From Terriglobia bacterium (lineage in GTDB: Bacteria; Acidobacteriota; Terriglobia; Bryobacterales; Bryobacteraceae), in contig JAIQFK010000026.1 of NCBI GenBank assembly GCA_020073305.1, forward strand, positions 1 through 64,000: DNA of 64,000 nt, written 5' to 3'. The notes below the pieces were generated by a model. It was not told where the DNA came from, made no database searches, and saw only the letters and a program-made list of their open reading frames with translations. Position numbers and translations under genes: made by a program. Below, one piece after another: positions 40,641 to 48,821 of this stretch; position 1 is the stretch's first letter, and each line of letters starts with the position of its first letter.

Positions 40641-43600
40641 CTATTTTCCCGACGCGTGATAATTTGGGAACGGAGGCCGTTTATGCGGCCGCATTTCGTT
40701 CTTGTTCACCAAGTCCATGACGACCTGGACCGCTTTTTCCAGCTGCGCATCGTGGCCCTGGCGCCAAAGCTTGGGATCCAACTCCACTTCGTAGTCCGGT
40801 TGAACGCCATGATTCTCCACGTCCCACTTGCCGTCAGGCGTATAGAACGCCAGGTTCGGTGTTCCGGCAAATCCATCATCAATCAGGTCAACCGGGTTGG
40901 TGTAATGGCCCACCAATCCGCCCCAGGTTCTCTTCCCCACCAACGGGCCGATGCCTGTTTTGCGGAAGAGCCACGGCATGGCATCACCGCCCGAGCCGGC
41001 CATTTCATTGGTGATCATCACCTTGGGCCCAAAAATGGCTTCGATGGGCGTGGTGATGTCCTCACCCTCGCGCATGTCCCAGTAACTGAGGAGCGGACGT
41101 CGCAAGTAGTCGATGATGTAATCCGCGATGTCGCCTCCGCCGTTAAATCGCTCGTCGATGATGACCGCTTCCTTGCCGACCTGCGCAAAGAAATAGCGAT
41201 TGAAATTGGTGTAACCGCCGGAGTAAGTGTCGGGTAAGTAGACGTATGCCACGCGGCCACCCGTCATCTGGTCGACCTTCCGCCGATTGTCTTCGATCCA
41301 CGCCAGGTTCCGCAGGCCCGTCTCGTCGTCCACCGGGACCACGGTGACTTCGCGGGAGCCGCTGCCGTCCGGGTTGGGCCCGACCCGCAACACAACCGAT
41401 TTTCCGGCAGTCTCTTCGAAGAAGCTGTAAATGTTGTTGGGACCTCGCACGTCGCGGCCGCGAACAGCCAGCAGATATTCGCCGGCGGAAACGTCCACGC
41501 CAGGCTGAGTGAGCGGCGCCTGCAGCTTGGGATTCCAATTCTCACCGTCGTACACGCGAGCAAACCGGTAGCGGCCGTTTTCAACTGTGTAGTCGGCGCC
41601 CAGCAGCCCGCCCTTCACTTTCTTAGTTTCCGGAGTATCTCCGCCACCCACGAACATGTGCCCAACGGTCATCTCGCCCAGCATTTCTTCAAACAGGTAG
41701 TTCAAATCGTCGCGGCTGGAGATATTTTCGAGGTAGGACTCGTACTTCTTCTGGATGGCCTTGGCATCTACTCCATGGAGGCCAGGATCGTAAAAGAAAT
41801 CGCGCTCGTCCCGCCAGATCTGGTGATACATGTGCTTCCACTCCGTGCTGGGATCGACATAAACCTGCATGGTATCCAGCTTGAGCGGGCCGCCTTCACC
41901 AGGTTTTGGCGGCGCGCCGCTGGGCTTATCCGCCGGCGCGATGACCCATTGGTCCTTTTGCCTGTACAGCATTTTTTCGCCATTGAACGCCAGCTCGAAT
42001 GAATTGACGCCTTCCAGAATCTTCTCCGTCTTGCGCGTCTTCAGCTCGAACTTATGCAGGGTCGCCGCCGAACCGCCGTCGTCTCCATCGAGCGAATCCA
42101 CCGCCGGGCCTTCCACCAGGAACAGTACGCCGGGCTTTCCGGGCGCCAGATCCACATAGTTACGCGCCGGGATCGGCAGAGCGACGATCCGCTGGCCGAT
42201 GTTCGGGAAATCGATCTCGACGGCCGGCGGTTTCGCAGCTTTGTCCTTGTCTTTATCTTTGTCTTTGTCCTTATCTTTGTCTTTGTCCGTGGGCTTCTCC
42301 TCGTCACTTTCCGGCGCCATCGGCGAGGACACGCCTTTCTTTAGCACGACGGCGTAAACGCTGCGCGTTACGGGATGAGCAAGGCTCGACATATCCAGCC
42401 AGCCCGTGCTCAGGGCAGCATCGGTGCTCGCCATCAGGTAGAGATACTTGCCCTCTTTATCAAACCTGGCAAACGCCGCGTCGCTCATCCCATCCGTTAC
42501 CTGGCGAGGTTTCGCCTCATCGATTTGATAAGCAAAAACGGCGTGCAGATGATTCCGAAGCTGCCGGGTGTATGTGAGCCATTTACTGTCGGGGGACCAT
42601 GCCTGGTTGAACGACTGGCCGGGCCCGGCGTAAGTATCGGTGTCCACCCGCACCGGCGGCTTTTTGCCCTCCAGACTCACGTACCAAAGGTTCAAACGTT
42701 TGTCGGTGTAGGCGATCTTCAGGCTGTCGGGCGACCACGTAGGCGAGTAAAAGAAGGACGGCGGAGCCCCCAGATCGATTTTTCGCACCTCGCCCATTCC
42801 GCTCTGATCGCGCACGTGCAGAGCATACTCGCCGGATTCGTCGGAAAAGTAGGCGATCGACTTGCCATCGGGCGACCAGGCCGGGTCCCGCTCGGCAACC
42901 GCCGGCGTATTGGTCAGATTGCGGATGTCGCCCTTCTCCGCCGGGACGGTAAGAATTTCTCCGCGCGCGCCGAAAACCGCACGCGCACCCGTAGGGGAGA
43001 TTCCTGCGAAACGGATGCGCCTCGGCTCGATTTTTTGAAAATGCGGACGGACTTCGAGCAGGTCGCCCGTCAGATGGATGCTGACCTTGCGGTCTTCGCC
43101 GGAGTTCAGATCATACAGATGGATGTCGCCGAACTGCTCGAAGACGATCGCTCCCGGGCCCGCGGAAGCGGATTTGAAATCGAGTCCGGTATTGCGAACT
43201 ACCTGTTTCACCTGCTTGGCGCGAGTTTCGTAGGCGAACAGAGATACCGGGCCGTTGCGGTCGGAGAGGAAGTAGACGGTACCGCCGACCCACATTGGAT
43301 TAAAGTCGTTCGAATTGTCTCGGGGGATCTCCGCCTCTACGCTCGAATCCGACAGGTTGACAATCCAGATCGGCTTGGTCTGGCCGCCACGGTAGCGTTT
43401 CCACGCGCGCTGCCATTGCAGCCGGGGCACATAAGCCATATGTGTGCCATCCGGTGAATAGGAACCCTCTTCGGCTCGCGGCAAGGGGATTTCGGAAGGA
43501 AAACCACCGGCCAGTGACAACGCGAAAAGCCGGTTGAACCCAAACGAATAACTGTTGCGCGAGGAGCGAAAAACGACCTGCTTGCCGTCCGGCGTCCAGC

Positions 43601-43934
43601 CGACAACTTCGTCGGCGCTTGGGTGATAGGTCAGGCGCCGGGGCACGCCACCGGCAGCCGAGACAACGTAAACGTCGGTGTTGCCATCATACTGACCCGT
43701 GAACGCGATTTGGCTTCCATCCGGAGAAAACACAGGGTCGGTTTCCACGCCCGGAGCTGCGGTGAGGCGCGTCGCGTTGCCCCCTTCGCGCGCAACAATC
43801 CAGAGGTCGCCTGCATAGCTGAACACGATATGAGTCCGGCTGACGGTCGGCTTCCGAAAGAGCATCGGTTTCTCCGATTCGCCGAGGCAGAGAGCCGCTG
43901 AAATGAGAAATAAAATCGCGACGTATTTGCGCAT
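40641..43934 (-). CDS. Tricorn-like protease with S41 C-terminal domain
   Basis: A 1097-residue exported protein (signal peptide about 1-18). The N-terminal half consists of two TolB/WD40-type propellers with repeated motifs (SPDGSQIAF, TPDGKQVVF, SPDGKSIAY). An Asp/Lys run (TDKDKDKD...; about 550-566) separates them from the protease half. A tricorn-type PDZ region follows, then the S41 catalytic domain with Ser981 in NEMAGSGGDAMPW and a following GLVGHYTNP segment. Tricorn-like proteases trim peptides to short products; exported forms are widespread in Acidobacteriota. Its length matches the family. Confidence 0.9.
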   Translation of the reverse strand: MRKYVAILFLISAALCLGESEKPMLFRKPTVSRTHIVFSYAGDLWIVAREGGNATRLTAAPGVETDPVFSPDGSQIAFTGQYDGNTDVYVVSAAGGVPRRLTYHPSADEVVGWTPDGKQVVFRSSRNSYSFGFNRLFALSLAGGFPSEIPLPRAEEGSYSPDGTHMAYVPRLQWQRAWKRYRGGQTKPIWIVNLSDSSVEAEIPRDNSNDFNPMWVGGTVYFLSDRNGPVSLFAYETRAKQVKQVVRNTGLDFKSASAGPGAIVFEQFGDIHLYDLNSGEDRKVSIHLTGDLLEVRPHFQKIEPRRIRFAGISPTGARAVFGARGEILTVPAEKGDIRNLTNTPAVAERDPAWSPDGKSIAYFSDESGEYALHVRDQSGMGEVRKIDLGAPPSFFYSPTWSPDSLKIAYTDKRLNLWYVSLEGKKPPVRVDTDTYAGPGQSFNQAWSPDSKWLTYTRQLRNHLHAVFAYQIDEAKPRQVTDGMSDAAFARFDKEGKYLYLMASTDAALSTGWLDMSSLAHPVTRSVYAVVLKKGVSSPMAPESDEEKPTDKDKDKDKDKDKDKDKAAKPPAVEIDFPNIGQRIVALPIPARNYVDLAPGKPGVLFLVEGPAVDSLDGDDGGSAATLHKFELKTRKTEKILEGVNSFELAFNGEKMLYRQKDQWVIAPADKPSGAPPKPGEGGPLKLDTMQVYVDPSTEWKHMYHQIWRDERDFFYDPGLHGVDAKAIQKKYESYLENISSRDDLNYLFEEMLGEMTVGHMFVGGGDTPETKKVKGGLLGADYTVENGRYRFARVYDGENWNPKLQAPLTQPGVDVSAGEYLLAVRGRDVRGPNNIYSFFEETAGKSVVLRVGPNPDGSGSREVTVVPVDDETGLRNLAWIEDNRRKVDQMTGGRVAYVYLPDTYSGGYTNFNRYFFAQVGKEAVIIDERFNGGGDIADYIIDYLRRPLLSYWDMREGEDITTPIEAIFGPKVMITNEMAGSGGDAMPWLFRKTGIGPLVGKRTWGGLVGHYTNPVDLIDDGFAGTPNLAFYTPDGKWDVENHGVQPDYEVELDPKLWRQGHDAQLEKAVQVVMDLVNKNEMRPHKRPPFPNYHASGK
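42239..42292. repeat. Hexanucleotide-type tract encoding an Asp-Lys run
   Basis: Inside the tricorn-like gene a short tandem of TTTGTC/TTTATC-type units (minus strand GACAAA/GATAAA) encodes about eight Asp-Lys pairs. It likely forms a flexible hydrophilic linker. Such tracts vary in length by replication slippage, so strain-to-strain variation is expected. Confidence 0.7.
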
Positions 43935-44014
43935 GGAAGTTTTCCTCAGGGTTGAGGGAATTATATCCCCAACAGCAGGCCGGCAAGAAGCATCACCGGG
44001 TTACCCTGCGACAG

Positions 44015-44266
44015 CTAGTGCGTCAGGTCCAGCGCCATCATTTCGTGGCGGTCGCGAATGTAGAGCCGCGTGCCGGCCAAAGTCGGTGGCGTCCACGCGT
44101 TATTCTTCAATAGCGATGGAACGGCGCTCAAGACTTTCAAACCCGCGGCAGATACCGTGGCCAGCGACAGGTTGCCGTCCTGGTCCAGAATGATGACTTT
44201 GCCGTCTGCGTAGATGAGGTTCGCCTCGGGATAGCCGCGCAGCAGGCCGGCGAGCGAAAATCTCAT
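44015..44266 (-). pseudogene. C-terminal fragment of a PQQ-type propeller protein
   Basis: An 83-residue frame reading YADGKVIILDQDGNLSLATVSAAGLKVLSAVPSLLKNNAWTPPTLAGTRLYIRDRHEMMALDLTH, which is the C-terminal blade of a PQQ-type propeller (WTPPTLAG, LYIRDRH, MALDL). There is no signal peptide or upstream blade, and the neighbouring 5' sequence encodes a different gene. It is best read as a remnant of a truncated gene. Its frame is intact, so a short expressed protein is possible but unlikely. Confidence 0.55.
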
Positions 44267-44298
44267 CTGGGCTTCACGGCGTCACTTCCGGATTCAGT

Positions 44299-44997
44299 TC
44301 AGGCTTGGCGCTGCCCGGGACCTGACGCTCGGCTCCGCGGCCGGGCGCGGTCCATCACCCAGGTTCCCTGCCCGACGACCTTGCCCCTTGGGCCTGCGGC
44401 AACGTGATTTCCGTTCGCGGTGGCCTCGAGAATGCCCGCCAGCTTACCTTGGCGGAGCTGGCCGGTGAAGCTCATGTCGGCATCGCCTGCCTGCACGCGG
44501 AAGCAAAGAGAATCGCCTTGGACTTTGATGTCCTCGAGCGGGCCGCTATGCATCGCGCCGTCCGGTCCCTGGATGTACAGCTTTCCCACCCACTGCGGAC
44601 CCGTCTTGGCGAGCATCAACTCAAGCGGCCCCGACGGGCCGGTCGAGCGCAAGGTGCCGACCCAGTTGCCACTGAACTGGACCGTCGTCACATCGGGCAT
44701 ACCGTCCGCCCATATGGCGCGGCGCACATAAACGACATTGGGAGACCGGCTCATCATCGGGAGCGTCATGACGAGGAACAGCGCCATGTGAAGGACTCCG
44801 CCAAAACCCGCCGCCGCGAGCGTCATCGTGCCGGGACACCTGATCCACTGGCGCACGAGCGAGAAAAAGCCGTCGGCGACGAGTGACACCGCGCCTCCCG
44901 TTTCCTCGAAAATCCACAGCATCTCTTCGCCGTACTGCCGGCGGAAAGCCGGCGGGTGCAACCAGAGCAGCGATCGATAGAGAGATCGGATCATCAC
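44299..44997 (-). CDS. PadR-linked membrane protein with permease-prefix-like start
   Basis: A 232-residue protein. The start RSLYRSLLWLHPPAFRRQYGEEMLWIFEE resembles the prefix region of PadR-linked acidobacterial membrane proteins. One or two membrane helices follow (about 57-82, TMTLAAAGFGGVLHMALFLVMTLPMM). The C-terminal part (about 105-215) is a beta-rich domain (VQFSGNWVGTLRS...GPLELMLAKTGPQWVGKLYI). It overlaps the PadR gene by four bases (ATGA) and so is presumably controlled by it. Function unknown. It differs from the large permease at 15413 in lacking FtsX helices. Confidence 0.72.
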   Translation of the reverse strand: MMIRSLYRSLLWLHPPAFRRQYGEEMLWIFEETGGAVSLVADGFFSLVRQWIRCPGTMTLAAAGFGGVLHMALFLVMTLPMMSRSPNVVYVRRAIWADGMPDVTTVQFSGNWVGTLRSTGPSGPLELMLAKTGPQWVGKLYIQGPDGAMHSGPLEDIKVQGDSLCFRVQAGDADMSFTGQLRQGKLAGILEATANGNHVAAGPRGKVVGQGTWVMDRARPRSRASGPGQRQA

Positions 44998-45347
44998 ACC
45001 CTCCTCGGACTCGGCGCGCGCAAGCGCATCCTGGCTTCGCGAACCACGCCGCCCAACCGCACAATCTCGGCGGAGAGTACGCGGCGCCCGAGCCCGGTCA
45101 GCCGGTAATAGCGGCGCCGCGGGTCCTCGTTCGCCGAAGGCGCTGGAGCCTCCTCCACCATCGCCTGGTTTATGAGCTTTTCCAGGTTATCGTAGAGCGT
45201 GCCCGGACCCAGCTTGTACTGGCCCTCGGACTGGCGCGCAACCTCCTGCATGATGCCGTAGCCGTGCCGGTCTTCCCCGGCCAGCGCCAGCAAAATGTGC
45301 AACGTCGCAGGGGATAAAGGAAGGAAGGGACTCAGATCTTCGGTCAT
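44994..45347 (-). CDS. PadR-family transcriptional regulator
   Basis: A 117-residue winged-helix regulator: PLSPATLHILLALAGEDRHGYGIMQEVARQSEGQYKLGPGTLYDNLEKLINQAMVEEAP, then RRRYYRLTGLGRRVLSAEI as the wing. It differs clearly from the PadR at 18174, including the HGYGIM and GPGTLYDNL motifs of the other main PadR group. The promoter with two palindromes lies immediately upstream, so self-repression is likely. It overlaps the membrane-protein gene at 44997 by four bases, and both are probably one transcript. The ATG at 45347 has no Shine-Dalgarno. Confidence 0.92.
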   Translation of the reverse strand: MTEDLSPFLPLSPATLHILLALAGEDRHGYGIMQEVARQSEGQYKLGPGTLYDNLEKLINQAMVEEAPAPSANEDPRRRYYRLTGLGRRVLSAEIVRLGGVVREARMRLRAPSPRRV

Positions 45348-45348
45348 A

Positions 45349-45387
45349 ATCGGATTCCGTTATATCGGATTCCGAGTATGGTGTCAA
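45349..45387 (-). promoter_or_regulatory. Promoter with twin palindromes upstream of the second PadR gene
   Basis: On the minus strand TTGACA (45382-45387) and TATAAC (45359-45364) are separated by exactly 17 bases. Two copies of CGGAATCCG, each a palindrome around a central A, flank and overlap the -10, with centres 15 bases apart (the direct repeat spans 45349-45359 and 45364-45374). Transcription would start about five bases before the ATG at 45347, leaving no room for a ribosome-binding site. The arrangement fits a repressor binding two sites across the promoter. Confidence 0.65.
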
Positions 45388-45400
45388 GGAAAATGTGCAG

Positions 45401-46765
45401 TCAGCGCTCCGCGATGGCGACGACGTGTCCGCGCGTCCGGTAATAGATTACGTCTTCAGAAACGGCCGGCGAGGCCATGGCAATATCCCCCAGTAGGTTC
45501 TTGGACAGCAGCGCAAATTGCGGGCCCGCCTTGATCACGTAGACCTCGCCTTCTTCGCTGGCGAAATACAACTTGGAATCGACGGCGATGGGCGAAGAAC
45601 TGAAGCCCGTGGTCCCGGCGCCGAGGCGTTCGGTGTAATGGAGCTTGCCCGTGCGGGCGTCAAACACTTTCAAAACGCCGCGATCTGAGCAACTGTACAG
45701 AAGATCGCCCAGGATCACGGGCGTTTGCATATAGGCGCCATTGTTCGGCTCAAACCACGCAAGACCACGGCTGGAGGTAGAGTCGCCTTGCGGCGTGATG
45801 TCGCCGGATGCGTCGGGCTTGACAGCGTAAAGAGGCTTCGGCCCGCCATGGGCATTCGTCACGTAAATGAGTCCGTGGGCGAAAACCGGGGTAGGCACGG
45901 GGATGTCGCCGCCCGATTTCAGCCGCCATAATTCCTTGCTGGTCTCCAGATCGTATCCGGCAATGTAGGGCCAGCCGTTCGAGACAATCTGCGTTCGCCC
46001 GCCGGCTCGAACCACCGCAGGTGTTGCCCAACTGTGGTTGGAGACGCCATCACGACCCACGCGCCACAACTCCTTCCCGTCTTTAGCGGACAGCACCACC
46101 AGAAACGAGCCCTTCTTCTGATCGCACTGCAGAACCAGCTTGTCCTCGAACAAAACCGGCGAGCTTGCGGTGCCCCACTGCAAGTCGTAACCTTGCGGGC
46201 CGGGATCAAACACACCGAGATCCTTCGTCCAAAGCAGCTTGCCCTCGAGATCGTACGCGTACACGCCTTCGGAGCCGAAAAACACGATGAGCCGTTTGCC
46301 ATCGGTTGTGGGCGTCGCATTGGCGTGCGTCGCCTTGGTGTGCCGCTTGGTTTTCGGAGCGCCCTTGTGGGCCACGCGCTGCCAGAGGATCTTGCCCGTG
46401 TTCTTGTCCAGGCAGTAGACCACCCAGCTCTGCTCGGTGTTGTCGTCCGCCGGATCCCCGTCGCCGTAAAGTCCCACTTTGAGCGGCGCGGTCCCGGCCG
46501 AGCTGATCGCGGTCGTCACAAACAGGCGGTTTCCCCAGATCGCCGGGCTCGAATGAGCCAGGCCCGGAATGGCTGTCTTCCATCGAATGTTCCGCAGCGC
46601 GCCTTGCGACGGATCAGCATTCCACGACGTCGCGGCCTTGCCCTCCGCCACGCCCCCGGCTTCCGGCCCGCGGAATGACGGCCAGTTGACCGTAGCCGCG
46701 CCGAGCGCCGCGGCGAGGGTGCCGGCAAGCAGAGTTCTCGGGATCACGTGGATAGAATACACCAT
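45401..46765 (-). CDS. Secreted PQQ-type beta-propeller protein
   Basis: A 454-residue exported protein (signal peptide about 1-24). NWPSFRGPEAGGVAEGKAATSWNAD is the opening typical of the FRGP-type propeller family. Blades follow with LDKNTGKILWQRVAHKG, YDLEGKLLWTKDLG, LSAKDGKELWRVGRDG and YDLETSKELWRLKSGGD. The HANATPTTDGKRLIVFFGSEGVYAYDL segment is conserved in that family. These are often called quinoprotein- or dehydrogenase-like but lack clear PQQ ligands. The ATG at 46765 precedes the signal peptide. Divergent from the radical SAM gene, with 106 bases between the starts. Confidence 0.87.
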   Translation of the reverse strand: MVYSIHVIPRTLLAGTLAAALGAATVNWPSFRGPEAGGVAEGKAATSWNADPSQGALRNIRWKTAIPGLAHSSPAIWGNRLFVTTAISSAGTAPLKVGLYGDGDPADDNTEQSWVVYCLDKNTGKILWQRVAHKGAPKTKRHTKATHANATPTTDGKRLIVFFGSEGVYAYDLEGKLLWTKDLGVFDPGPQGYDLQWGTASSPVLFEDKLVLQCDQKKGSFLVVLSAKDGKELWRVGRDGVSNHSWATPAVVRAGGRTQIVSNGWPYIAGYDLETSKELWRLKSGGDIPVPTPVFAHGLIYVTNAHGGPKPLYAVKPDASGDITPQGDSTSSRGLAWFEPNNGAYMQTPVILGDLLYSCSDRGVLKVFDARTGKLHYTERLGAGTTGFSSSPIAVDSKLYFASEEGEVYVIKAGPQFALLSKNLLGDIAMASPAVSEDVIYYRTRGHVVAIAER

Positions 46766-46871
46766 GGTGGGGCGGCTCCCGTTTGCCTCCACTTTCGCTA
46801 TCCTATTGAGAGTTGGCCATGACGGCAGGGAGGCAGTTTGCCTTCGGTGACGGGAGTTCGAGGAGAGACGC

Positions 46872-48203
46872 ATGACAACGGAATCGCCGAAGGATGTCCG
46901 TCCGGAAGAAGCCACCGCAGCCGGTAATTATTTTGTCTCCAACTATCCTCCGTATTCTTTCTGGACCCGCGAGCGCGCACACGAAGCCCTTGCCGCGTTA
47001 GATCGCGCCCCTGCGCCCGATACTCCGCTAGGGATCTACCTGCACATTCCCTTTTGCCGCAAGCGGTGCCACTTCTGCTATTTCAAGGTCTACACAGACA
47101 AGAACGCGGACGAGATCGAAGGCTACCTCGACGCCGCCATCCAGGAGCTGACGCTTTACTCGCAGAAGCCGTTCATCGGCGGCCGGAAGCCGAAATTCAT
47201 TTACTTCGGTGGTGGAACGCCCTCTTACATTTCCTCGCGGCAGATCACTCACATCGTCGACGGAATGAAGCGCCTCCTGAGTTGGGACGAGGCCGAAGAA
47301 GTCACCTTCGAGTGCGAGCCTGGGACCCTGACCGAGCCCAAGCTGAGCGCGATCAAAGACCTCGGCGTCACGCGCCTCAGCCTGGGCATTGAGAACTTCG
47401 ATGATCAGATTCTGCAGGTCAACGGACGGGCGCACGGCTCCCGGGAGATTGACCGCACGTATCAATATGCGCGCTCCATCGGATTCCCGCAGATCAATAT
47501 CGACCTGATCGCCGGAATGATGGGGGAAACCAACGGGAACTGGCGCGACTGCGTGCAGAAAACCATTGCGCTCGGTCCGGACAGCATCACCATCTACCAG
47601 ATGGAAATCCCCTACAACACCACGATCTTCAAGGAAATGAAAGTCCTGGGGCAGACCGTCGCGCCGGTGGCCGATTGGCGAACCAAGCGCGCGTGGGTCG
47701 ATTACGCGTTCGCGGAATTTGAAAAGGCCGGTTACACGGTAGCGAGCGCATATGCGGCCGTTAAGGATCCTTCACGCACGCGCTTCCTCTACCGCGACCT
47801 GCTATGGACCGGCGCCGACATGATCGGCTTGGGCGTGTCTTCGTTCTCGCACGTCGGCGGAACGCATTTTCAAAACGAACACGAGTTCGAATCCTACATA
47901 GCTAAGCTGCGCCAGGGCGCGCTCCCGATCTTCCGCGCCTTGACCACCACCGAGGAAGAGCGCGTGATTCGCGAACTCATTTTGCAGATGAAACTGGGAC
48001 GCGTTCACCGGCCCTACTTCGAGCGCAAGTTCGGCGTGGATGTGGAAAAGCGGTTCGCCGCCCCTTTGGGCAGATTGCGGGATCAAGGCTTCCTGACGGC
48101 GGACCAGAACAGCCTGCGGCTCAATCGGGACGGTTTGTTACAAGTGGATAAGCTGCTTCACGAGTTTTTCCTGCCGGAACACCGGAGCGCGCGGTATGCC
48201 TGA
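46872..48203 (+). CDS. HemW/HemN-like radical SAM protein
   Basis: A 443-residue radical SAM enzyme. YLHIPFCRKRCHFCYF gives the cluster ligands Cys62, Cys66 and Cys69 (C-x3-C-x2-C). FIYFGGGTPSYIS is the SAM-binding GGGTP motif, and RLSLGIENFDDQIL, NIDLIAGMMGET and a C-terminal HemN-type domain (TEEERVIRELILQMKLG...) follow. The family covers HemW (heme chaperone), HemN and several natural-product enzymes that methylate or cyclopropanate. The length and motifs resemble HemW, but the gene starts a four-gene biosynthetic-looking operon, so a modification role is plausible. GAGGAG upstream of the ATG is a strong ribosome-binding site. Confidence 0.88.
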   Translation: MTTESPKDVRPEEATAAGNYFVSNYPPYSFWTRERAHEALAALDRAPAPDTPLGIYLHIPFCRKRCHFCYFKVYTDKNADEIEGYLDAAIQELTLYSQKPFIGGRKPKFIYFGGGTPSYISSRQITHIVDGMKRLLSWDEAEEVTFECEPGTLTEPKLSAIKDLGVTRLSLGIENFDDQILQVNGRAHGSREIDRTYQYARSIGFPQINIDLIAGMMGETNGNWRDCVQKTIALGPDSITIYQMEIPYNTTIFKEMKVLGQTVAPVADWRTKRAWVDYAFAEFEKAGYTVASAYAAVKDPSRTRFLYRDLLWTGADMIGLGVSSFSHVGGTHFQNEHEFESYIAKLRQGALPIFRALTTTEEERVIRELILQMKLGRVHRPYFERKFGVDVEKRFAAPLGRLRDQGFLTADQNSLRLNRDGLLQVDKLLHEFFLPEHRSARYA

Positions 48204-48248
48204 GGGTACCGCTAACCAAAACCTCCCGGCTTTCGTCTCCGATATAAG

Positions 48249-48821
48249 GTGAATCCGGAATCGCACTTGATCTATCCATTGAATGAGTTTTACGAACAGT
48301 TGGGGTTGCCCCAGCCGGCGGCTGCCCAGGTGGAAGGCCGGGACGTGCCCGAGCCATACCGGAGCCTGCTGGTACACGACCGCGACATGACGCCGACGCT
48401 TGAAGACGCCCATAATCGAACGATCCAGCTTCGCGTTCTGCAATACACGGTGGCCGGAAACATATTGTCGCGGCAGGTGGTGCTGGTCCCGGAAAACGAG
48501 ACGCGGCCGGTGGCCTTCGGCGCCATCAAGATCAACCTGGAACACTTTCACGGCGAGGCGAAACGGCTGGTGCTCGAGAGGAGACAGCCGCTAGGAACCA
48601 TCCTGCACACCCAGGGAATGGAGCACTCAGGCCACGCAGACGCGTACATCCGGATAACGCCTGACGCTCTGATTCACGACGCGCTCAGCCTGCGGGAACC
48701 CACCACGTTGTACGGCCGGCGGAAGGCGATGGTGGATGCCGGCGGGCGAATCCTGGCTCAGGTGGTCGAGATTCTGGCGCCCCGGAACGGAACTTCACGC
48801 ACGGAGAGAACTGGTGCCTAA
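48249..48821 (+). CDS. Chorismate pyruvate-lyase-like protein (DUF98/UbiC-like)
   Basis: A 190-residue cytoplasmic protein of the chorismate lyase-like fold. Landmarks are YRSLLVHDRDMTPTLEDAHN (about 37-56), LRVLQYTVAGNILSRQVVLVPENETRPVAFGAIKINLEHF and LGTILHTQGMEHSGHADAYIRI, ending REPTTLYGRRKAMVDAGGRILAQVVEIL. The family converts chorismate to 4-hydroxybenzoate and pyruvate; members outside ubiquinone synthesis may use related substrates. Conservation of catalytic residues could not be checked. The start is a GTG at 48249 with a weak ribosome-binding site; the 3' end overlaps the flavin-enzyme gene by eight bases. Confidence 0.75.
   Translation: MNPESHLIYPLNEFYEQLGLPQPAAAQVEGRDVPEPYRSLLVHDRDMTPTLEDAHNRTIQLRVLQYTVAGNILSRQVVLVPENETRPVAFGAIKINLEHFHGEAKRLVLERRQPLGTILHTQGMEHSGHADAYIRITPDALIHDALSLREPTTLYGRRKAMVDAGGRILAQVVEILAPRNGTSRTERTGA

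Noticed and set aside
42239-42292. CRISPR-like or sequencing-artefact reading of the tandem tract
   Set aside because: The units are six bases, in frame and encode an uninterrupted Asp-Lys linker inside a full-length protein; no spacer structure.
42375-43457. 360-codon plus-strand frame within the tricorn-like gene
   Set aside because: It is opposite a well-supported propeller region, has no recognisable domain and no ribosome-binding site.
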